Of a stretch of DNA of 64,000 bases, positions 57,107-64,000 are shown one piece after another. Position 1 is the stretch's first letter; every line of letters begins with the position of its first letter. The notes beneath the pieces are model-generated. The model was given only the letters and a program-made list of their open reading frames with translations. It was not told the DNA's origin and ran no database searches. Source of the stretch: Nelumbo lutea (lineage: Eukaryota; Streptophyta; Magnoliopsida; Proteales; Nelumbonaceae); NCBI GenBank assembly GCA_022828595.1, contig JAKGHH010000002.1, positions 45,540,222 to 45,604,221 of the forward strand, written 5' to 3'. The translations under genes were made by a program, and so were the position numbers.

Positions 57107-60100
57107 TCAAGTTGGGCTGAAGATGTCTATCATGCCCAGCTTGTCACATAACTCATTGTGCCGAGAGCACGGAAGACCCTTTGTAAGGACATCAACAAGT
57201 TGTTCCTTGGAGTTGACATAAGGGATGCAAATTTCCCTTTTTTCCAGTTTCTCCCTTATGAAGTGTTTGTCCACCTCAATATGCTTGGTCCTCTCATGTA
57301 GGACTGGCTGGATTGTTGGCGATGTTTATTGCAGCCTTGTTGTCACAGTAAAGGGACATAGGGCTGTGAACAACAACTCCAAGCTCCCCTAGAAGGTTCT
57401 TTAGCCAAAGGACTTCAGCCACCCCATGTGCCATAGCTCTATATTCAGCTTCAGCACTTGACCTTGCTACCACACTTTGCTTCTTGCTCTTCCAGGTCAC
57501 CAAATTTCCTCCTACAAATGTGCAATACCCACTCGTGAACTTTCTATCATCCACAGCTCCTGCCCAATCAACATCTATAAAGACTTCCACCTTTAGGTGA
57601 TTGTGTTTATTGAATGGTAGGCCTGTTCCTGGATATTTCTTCAAGTATCTAAGAACTCTCTCTGCTGCCTCCATGTGTGGCTTCTTAGGAGAGTGCATAA
57701 ACTGGCTCAGGACCCCAATGGAGTAGGCAATGTCTGAACGGGTCATGGACAGATAAATCAGCTTTCCCACTAACTTTTGGAACTGTTTCACATCTTTCAG
57801 AGGTTCACCAACACAGTCACCTAGCTTGTGATCCACATCCATAGGAGTATATGCCGGCCTTACACCTAATTTACCTGTATCTCGTAATAGATCAAGAGTG
57901 TATTTCCTTTGGGAGACAAAGAAACCCTTTTCTGAGCGAGCAACTTCAATCCCAAGGAAATACTTCAGGAGTCCTAGATCTTTCACTTCAAATTTTGATG
58001 TAAGGAATTGTTTCAAGTTCTGTATCTCTGAGCTCCAACTTCCTGTAATGATGATATCGTCTACATACACTATCAATACAGCAACCTGCTCCTGACATCT
58101 CTTCACAAAGAGTGTATGATCTGACTGACATTGTTTGAATCCCATCTCTTGAACTGCCATGTGAAACTTGCTGAACCAGGCTTTGGGAAACTGTTTTAAG
58201 CCATAGAGAGACTTTCGTAGCTTGCACACCTTATTTTCACTCCCCTTGGCACAGAATCCAGGAGGCTGAACCATGTATACCTCTTCTTCTAAGTTACCAT
58301 TCAGGAAAGCATTCTTTATGTCTAGTTGATGCAGTTCCTAGTCAAAATTAGCAGCTAAGGACAGGAGAACCCTAATCGAGTTCATCTTAGCCACCGGGGC
58401 AAAAGTCTCATCATAGTCAACCCCATGTACTTGTGTTTACCCTTTGGCTACTAGTCTTGCTTTGTACCTTTCAATTGTTCCATCTGCCTTGTGCTTAACT
58501 GTGAACACCCATCTGCACGCCACGGGGTCTTTCCCCTCTGGAGGATCCACCAATTCCCAAGTCTGATTTTTGTGGAGGGCATTAATCTCCTCCTTCATGG
58601 CATCTACCCATTCAGGGCATTTTAAGGCTTCTGTAACATTTTTGGGAACAGGGATGCAATCAATTGCCGATAAGAAGGCTCGGTACGAGGGAGAAATGTG
58701 GTCATAGGAAACAAAGTGGGTAATGGGGTGTTTGGTAGTGCAGGACCTGACTCCCTTTCGTTGGGCAATAGGGATGTCAAGGTCATCCACAGTAGTAGGG
58801 TGAGGGGATGGACTTACCCCCTGGGAGTTTTGATGATGTGGGTTGCTCAGTGATCTCTCCGACGTGTACGTTGGAAGACACGGAAGGGAGTAAGGTCCGG
58901 AATAGAAGGAAGAGATACCTGAACCTGCTTCTCCTCTTCCACACTACGACTCTCCCCTTGAGGAGGGAAGAATGGCTCGGACTCAAAGAAGGACACGTCC
59001 ATAGACACAAAGACTTTACGACTAGCTGGGTCAAAGCACCGATACCCTTTTTGAGAGGAGGGGTACCCTAGAAAAACACAAGGAATGGACCGAGGGTCTA
59101 ACTTACCTCGGGATGGAGACAAATCATGGACAAAGGCCCGACAACCAAAGACTCTCATGGGGATGGAAAATAAAGGAGACTGAGGGTATAACAACTGATG
59201 AGGGGCCATGTAGTTCAGTACTCTAGAGGGCATGCGGTTGATGACATACGCAGCTGCAAGTATAGCATCCACCCAAAACCTCTTTGGGACATTCATGTGT
59301 AACATCATCTCGCGAGCTACCTCAAGAAGATGTCTATTTTTCCTTTCTGCAACACCATTTTGTTGTGGTGTTATGGCGCATGAGCTCCTATGAATAGATC
59401 CGTGGGAGGCGAAGAACTCAATGAGCTCCCCATGGAAGTACTCCTTCGCATTATCAGATTGGAAGATATGTTCTTCAACATGGAACTGCGTAAACACCAT
59501 CCTCTGGAAGTCTTTCACTATCTTCGGAACCTCGTCTCTGTTACGCATAGGAATCACCCATGTATAGCGAGAGTAATCATCAATCAATGTAACAAAGTAC
59601 TTATATCTGCCCTCAGAGATTACATTGGTAGGCCCCCATACATCAGAATACACAACATGAAAAGGAACATTTGATCTTTTATTGCTCGAGTCAAAAGTTG
59701 TTCTACATTGTTTGCTCAATTGACACATTTGACACATGAACTCTGACACTGAATATGACTTAAATAAAACTGGAAACAAACATTTTATTATGTCGAAAGA
59801 AACATGACCTAAACGACTATGCCACAAGAAGATTTGACTCTTATTTAACTGACTATGCGACTCTAAGGATGAAACCAAGAGACCAGCTTAGTAGATGCAG
59901 AAGCCATATTACTTGAAGTATGCAAATGAAGTAGAGGGAGTACCAGTGATTGAGCTGTCCATTTGCCGCAAGGCCCTACCATAAGATTCCAGGTGCTCTC
60001 TAAATGAATTCATTATATCCTCCTTGGGGTCAGACTTATTAGGGTGGTCCTAGGTGCTACCGGCAGCTTGAGTGTCTTGGGTTGCCACATGTGTTGTGCT

Positions 60101-60997
60101 CATTTTCTTCAAATGACCTTTACCCTATTCTTGATTCTTTGCTACCCACTTGGGTTTCCCGTGGATGTCCCAACAAGTGTCACGAGTATGTCGAGAACGC
60201 CTACAGTGGGTACAAAATAGCTTATCTTTATCATTCACCTTCTTAGGGTCACTTTTCTTTCCTGTTGAGCTATTATTCATTGCAGCCAAGGCAACTTGTT
60301 GCTCCCCCTTAGCTGTAACCATCACATTCCACCTGTTTTCTTCAGATTGGACAAGGGAGTATACCTCGTGAACCGTAGGCAACTCTTTGCTTCCTAGGAT
60401 CTGCACCCTCAACGGTTCAAATGTAGGGTTCAGTCCCAACAAAAAAGCAAACACCCGTTGCTAAGAGACCAGCTTCTTGTAGGCATTAGCATCATCATCG
60501 TGCTTCCACTCTATGGTCTGATAATAGTCCAACTCCTTCCATATGGAGGTAAGGGCTGAATAGTATGAGGACAAGCTACGGTTTCCCTGTTTACATGTTG
60601 AGAATTCAGCTTGCAACTGGTAAACCTTGGCGTAATGCCTTTGCTTAGAATAGGTAGTTTTGGCCTGTTCCCAGATCTCACTGGCAGTGTCTGCCCACAT
60701 GAAATTCTTTTTCACATCAGGTTCCATGGCTGCGAGAAACCAAGACAACACCATACTGTTTTCTTGGTCCCACCTATCATGTTCAGCCGTCTCACCCTTG
60801 GGTTCCTTCACCCTTCCATTGATGTAACCAGCTTTACCCCTTGCCGCTACATAGAGTTTTACACTCTTAGCCCACTCCAGGTAGTTCAGCCCGTTTAAAG
60901 GGGTAATTGGCATGGAAAAAACCATGTTTTCACCTCCCAACCCCGTTGTGTTGCGGGTTGGTGTAGCCCCTGATGAGGTTAATTCATGACTTGCCAT
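57107..60997 (-). pseudogene. Gag-Pol of copia F, broken, without protease
   Basis: Gag starts at ATG 60997 (MASHELTSSGATPTRNTTGL) with NGLNYLEWAKSVKLYV, WDQENSMVLSWFL and an in-frame TAG at about 60458-60460 (Gln in E). The zinc knuckle is CTHCRRSRHTRDTC (near 60200). No DSGAS motif follows: from 60124 the sequence passes through a short linker to the pre-integrase block FLWHSRLGHVSF (59820). Integrase is open with YSDVWGP, QSDNAKEYF and VAERKNRH. RT has a TAA at 58437-58439, a TAG (Trp to stop) near 58338, QLDIKNAFLNG and YVDDIIITG. RNase H ends in a frameshift at about 57300 caused by a doubled CCAG. Confidence 0.88.
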
Positions 60998-61678
60998 TGA
61001 ATACTACTGAAAAACAGTCCAAATATCACCCAACAACACAGCCACCACAACCAGAATGTGAACAACTCAGGTTTTACTCCTAGAAAGTGAGCAAAAGAAC
61101 ACTAAATATTGCTGAGAACACAGGGAATACTGCTGAGAACAAGGGGTTCAGTCAACACAACGTCCAAACAGAACAATAAACCAGTCCGGTAATCGGTTCA
61201 GCACAACCAATACAGACATTACAATCAGTCTGACTGTAGTTCACACACTCTAACCATCCAACATCCAAACAAATAGCTATATAATCAAGGCATGAACCCT
61301 ACACACCATTGGCCAAAGAAGGCTGAAACACATTGAAACAAAAAAACACACCTGTTCAGCACTTGTACGAAGGTGCTAATCTGAACTTGACTTCACAGCA
61401 TCGAACAGAGGAGTTTGCACCAGCATCAGCCTTCTCCGACTAGGGTTTTCTTGCAGTTACAGCCAGGAAGAAGGGATCACAAAGCTGCCGCCAGAAACTA
61501 CTAGGGTTTCCCAAAAAAAAAAAAAAAACTGCCGCCAGACATTGCTAGGGTTTCTGCAGAACCAGCCGCCAGAAACCTGCTAGGGTTTCTGCAGAAACAG
61601 CCACATCCAAACACTTTTAAGAATAGGGCAGGAGGGATCGTAGGTCTTTTTCAACCCAGAGAACCAGCTCCGAAACAA

Positions 61679-61935
61679 TGTGGTGATTCGTGGGGATTGG
61701 GAGAGAGAGAGAGAAAGAGAGAGAGAGAGGGAGAGAGAGGTACGGTTGAGTGGAAAAAGTCACTACTGGCAGCCGCCAGTTTTCTATTTATATTAACTTC
61801 ATAAAAGAGTCTGAAATTACAAGTATGCCCCTGGCGGAATATCCTAGAAATAAAATAATAAGAAAAAAGGAAAGAAGAAGAAAAAAAACAAGTAATTGTA
61901 ACTGTAACTGTAGCTATTAAATAAGCCTTACAACA
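61679..61935 (-). repeat. 5' LTR of copia F
   Basis: A 257-bp LTR on the minus strand, TGTTGTAAGGCTT to GAATCACCACA. It contains a (ga)n tract at 61698-61740. It differs from the 3' copy at roughly 14 positions by eye. Confidence 0.9.
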
Positions 61936-62021
61936 AGCACCATGTAAAAAATATCTTGGCAATTAATCAAGGTGACCCTCCATGAGTGCCTTATCGCCTA
62001 AGCGTCGCCTTGACAACTATG

Positions 62022-62590
62022 TTTTCTACATGAAAAGCATTTTTGGTGGTGAAGACTCCATCAAGGACCTCAATTGAAGGTTAATGACAATCTAGCATTT
62101 GGGGAGGAGAACACGTATCATCTATGTATTCTCGGAAATCCTTTTCTTTCCTTAACAAGTAAGAAGGTGTTTGTTACCCAGAGATTCTTCTTTTAGTCAA
62201 TTGAACATTGATCATTTATTATTATTACTATTGCTTAATCTTAGCGATTGACTGATATTCCAGTTTTTACTAATACTCTAAATTCTTCAAACTCTATACT
62301 TTTGCTCTAACTACCAATCCAATCAAATTCCAAATTTAGCCCATCTAAATACACCTGAAGCTAACAAAATACCCCCAGTTGAACATTCTTGCTTTCTTTC
62401 CCTAATTTCTTCAGTTAGATTCTCAGCCTTTTAATCATTAAATTCCTTAAAGTATAAGAGCTCTATGTCTCTTTGATTATCCTACACACTTGGTGCTCCA
62501 ATTTCAAAATGACCATTTTGGATAGCATTACAAACAAAAATATCATGTCCATCAAAAATAGTAATTGTTTGGCAAATGCCAATAACGTAC
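62022..62590. other. Intron sequence downstream of exon 2
   Basis: AT-rich start of the 29.3-kb intron with the donor of VHA-a exon 2 (minus strand) at 62590. No coding or repeat structure was recognised. Confidence 0.5.
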
Positions 62591-62739
62591 CCATACGCAT
62601 CAACAATTTCCTGAAATGCATTAGTGAAGCAATTGGTTCTAAAATATGTAGGTGGTGATTCCACAGCATCCATCACTTGAAATATTATCCCCACTTGTGA
62701 GTTGCTATCAATTGTTGCTTGTTGCAACATATCCTGAAT
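62591..62739 (-). CDS. VHA-a: V-ATPase subunit a, internal exon 2 of window
   Basis: This 149-nt exon encodes about 50 residues, from [17 protein letters not shown] to [12 protein letters not shown]. The [12 protein letters not shown] segment is one of the most conserved signatures of plant and animal a subunits and sits just before the first membrane helix. The acceptor follows a CAACAG tract and the donor is gtacgt. The exon ends in phase 2, inside the Gly codon, which the next exon 29.3 kb away completes. A Cys stands where Lys is usual in the TNKxTNAF block; this is a difference, not a break. Confidence 0.9.
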
Positions 62740-62887
62740 CTGTTGCATAATAAAATACACTGTCCTTTAAAGCTAATGTCAATGTGTAAAGGTTTTTAAG
62801 TATTGAAATATTAATTTCTGTCTTATGGCACAGCTATCCATCAAAGAGGGAAAAAAAAAAAAGATGTGGTAGAAGTCAAAACATTAC
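62740..62887 (-). other. VHA-a: Short VHA-a intron (148 bp)
   Basis: An ordinary plant-size intron between window exons 1 and 2, with gtaatg donor, AT-rich body, and TTATGCAACAG acceptor. Its small size is in contrast to the giant neighbours. Confidence 0.85.
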
Positions 62888-62995
62888 CTTAGGCTTTGCA
62901 AATATAGGGCACCAGCCTTCTCCAACTAGGCATTTTTTTGTAACATCAAAGTTGAGCATATTGAGAGTATCATATACAGCCTTTTCCTTTCTTAC
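62888..62995 (-). CDS. VHA-a: V-ATPase subunit a, internal exon 1 of window
   Basis: This 108-nt exon encodes 36 residues starting [20 protein letters not shown] and ending with [12 protein letters not shown]. The VYDTLNM and LVGEGW blocks are hallmarks of the distal N-terminal cytosolic domain of eukaryotic V-ATPase a subunits, which connects to peripheral stalk subunits. The acceptor is CTAG before GTAAGAAAG and the donor is gtaatg; both borders are phase 0. It is followed by a short 148-bp intron, the only small one seen in this gene. The preceding exon was not found between 62996 and 64000. Confidence 0.9.
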
Positions 62996-63568
62996 CTAGT
63001 AAAAAATAGTAAATTGATAAGGAAGCTTCAATAGCAAAAACTAGTAAAAATAGGAAAAAGAAGGAATATTTATTAAAGATAATTTTCTAAATCCTACATC
63101 TCAATTTCAACATATTTGCTTTTCCTGTTTGTTTGTTTGTTTGTTTTAAATCAGAACAAAGGCATATAATATATTAAAATAAAAATAAAAGAAGATTATT
63201 CAATACAATACCCACCTTGCATTCCTTAATAATCCCCCTCCCTCTGGTACAAGAGTGAAAAAAAGGCAAACCCAAGAGAAAAAGTCATAAACATAAAAAA
63301 CCAAAATGCCCTCAGCACAGAGCAAGTCCCAGATCCCACCACCAAAAGCACAGTACCAGCTAAAACAAATATAAAACATGAGACGCAAAGTGATGTGCCC
63401 CTTCAACTTGACATAAATCTCCATGTCATTGCCCCAATGTCACCAACACTTCCAAAAACATAAGAAATTAAGCAACTACACTACTTCTCTCCTCCAACAG
63501 TCCTTCAACCCCTAACCCTGCTCTAGGCACCCCTGTGCTTTTCTCTCTTAAACCCTACCTTCCCAGCC
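62996..63568. other. Intron sequence upstream of exon 1
   Basis: It contains the acceptor side of the intron before the first visible VHA-a exon, a gttt repeat (63129-63147) and A-rich stretches. I looked for the preceding VHA-a exon on the minus strand and did not find its motifs. Confidence 0.45.
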
Positions 63569-63897
63569 AAGATAAGGATTCCAATGATAGTTCCATCTTT
63601 TTACTGATACCCCCACTACCACCAACACCAAAGAAGCTCTTCCCCCATATAAACATTATCATTTTGACCACTTTGCATGTTTCTTTCCTCCAACTCCAGC
63701 TATTAAGTGGTTCCTTCCTCTAGTCTCTAACTCCAACTCCAGCAAAGATAAGGATTTTAATGATTGCTTCATCTTTTCACCAACACCACCACCACTGAAG
63801 AAGCTCTTCCCCCATGGAAGAATGATCACTTTGACCACCTTGCATGTTTCTTTCCTCCAACTCCAGCTACTAACTGGTTCCTTCTTCTAGCCTCTTA
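63569..63897 (+). repeat. Tandem duplication, unit about 176 bp
   Basis: Two direct copies (63569-63744 and 63745-63897) share aagataaggatt, gaagctcttcccccat, ttgaccacNttgcatgtttc and ctccaactccagctaNtaa. They are diverged by several substitutions and small indels, so the duplication is not recent. No ORF spans it. Confidence 0.7.
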
Positions 63898-64000
63898 AAG
63901 AATACACATAACATTCAGGCCCTCAAAATCCTACACCCCATCTTCTCACGAAGAATCAAGTGTATGATTCACCTCACAGTAAATTCCATTACATGCTCCA

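Larger units (their letters stand above)
56848..61935 (-). mobile_element. Copia element F, complete with LTRs, no protease
   Basis: A 5,088-bp minus-strand element with LTRs 61679-61935 (5') and 56848-57099 (3') and an exact target-site duplication agcac. The polypurine tract CTTGAGGGGGAG precedes the 3' LTR. The primer site is degraded (ttgtttcggagctgg instead of tggtatcagagc). Gag and pol resemble element E, but protease is missing here through a differently placed deletion. The leader at 61485-61605 holds tandem units with gccgccagaaa and ctagggtttctgcaga. Confidence 0.92.
56273..62021 (+). repeat. Dispersed intron repeat, copy 3, split by copia F
   Basis: The left end is catagtttttaaggtatcaa at 56273. 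The right end is cgtcgccttgacaactatg, ending at 62021. These are imperfect inverted repeats of the type CATAGTTGTCAAGGCG. The internal part matches copies 1 and 2. Copia F is inserted at agcac (56843-56847 and 61936-61940); removing F leaves about 656 bp with no long ORF, so this looks like a non-autonomous DNA transposon. Confidence 0.65.
12155..62995 (-). other. VHA-a: Gene body: vacuolar H+-ATPase subunit a (partial, five internal exons)
   Basis: Subunit a is the membrane stator of the V-ATPase V0 sector. It forms the proton half-channels next to the c-ring and is needed for acidifying the vacuole or trans-Golgi network. Five exons read in one frame on the minus strand give about 260 of the usual roughly 820 residues, from the end of the N-terminal cytosolic domain into the membrane domain. 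Intron phases agree at every junction. Introns are 148 bp, 29,344 bp, 17,222 bp, 3,348 bp, and more than 12,154 bp at the window edge. Nearly all intron length is retrotransposon. The residues (for example [16 protein letters not shown]) look more like Arabidopsis tonoplast isoforms a2/a3 than trans-Golgi a1, judged from memory. The gene looks functional from its open frame and splice sites, but transcription cannot be judged here. Confidence 0.88.

Noticed and set aside
63200..63424. Minus-strand ORF of 74 codons as a candidate upstream VHA-a exon
   Set aside because: It has no V-ATPase motifs, is rich in low-complexity residues, and has no fitting splice pair in frame with the 62995 acceptor.
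1..64000. CRISPR array, bacterial operon or phage-like system
   Set aside because: The repeats are LTRs, TIR repeats and simple sequence. The host gene has spliceosomal introns, and nothing prokaryotic is seen.

Overview
This is a plant nuclear window. Everything with clear identity belongs either to one host gene or to plant-type Ty1/copia and LINE retrotransposons. The host gene lies on the minus strand and encodes the large a subunit of the vacuolar proton ATPase (VHA-a; the residues look most like the tonoplast a2/a3 type). Five consecutive internal exons are visible, in coding order 62995-62888, 62739-62591, 33246-33093, 15870-15710 and 12361-12155. They keep one open frame of about 260 residues with GT/AG borders and matching intron phases. 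The first exons lie beyond 64000 and the last exons lie beyond position 1.

The exons cover about 1.2% of the window; most of the rest is transposon inside introns. The introns are 148 bp, about 29.3 kb, about 17.2 kb, about 3.3 kb and more than 12.1 kb. I distinguish six copia groups by LTR and protein sequence. Group A (plus strand): A1 17080-22351, A2 24381-30766, and a composite A3/A4 33828-46076. Group B: B1 49199-55082 plus; B2 23685-32330 minus, interrupted; B3 1-934 minus, cut by the window edge. C: 935-8984 minus, interrupted. D: 1461-6825 minus, inside C. E: 39115-43736 plus, inside the A3/A4 composite. F: 56848-61935 minus, inside a TIR-type repeat. Seven of these (A2, A3/A4, B1, D, E, F and a solo LTR at 9461-9723) have exact 5-bp target-site duplications that I could read, which fixes their ends. 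Two 5'-truncated minus-strand LINEs (13475-15008 and 16221-23684), smaller LINE tails, a decayed copia (46560-47960) and a three-copy repeat family fill other intron space.

Order of nesting: the window edge side of the gene (last intron) holds C, with D and B3 inserted into it, and a solo LTR. The 17-kb intron holds LINE1 fused to a B2 remnant, with A1 inserted in LINE1 and A2 in B2. The 29-kb intron holds the A3/A4 composite with E inside it, then B1, then F inside the repeat.

No retroelement here has a complete set of intact genes. Defects include premature stops, frameshifts, loss of gag (D), loss of protease (E and F), and changed catalytic residues. Yet several have near-identical LTRs and perfect target-site duplications, so defective copies have moved recently, presumably with proteins supplied in trans. 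The most unusual objects are the A3/A4 composite (three LTRs within one target-site duplication, with a non-element segment captured inside) and the two premature stops shared by A1 and A2. I found no tRNA, rRNA, CRISPR array or other host gene.
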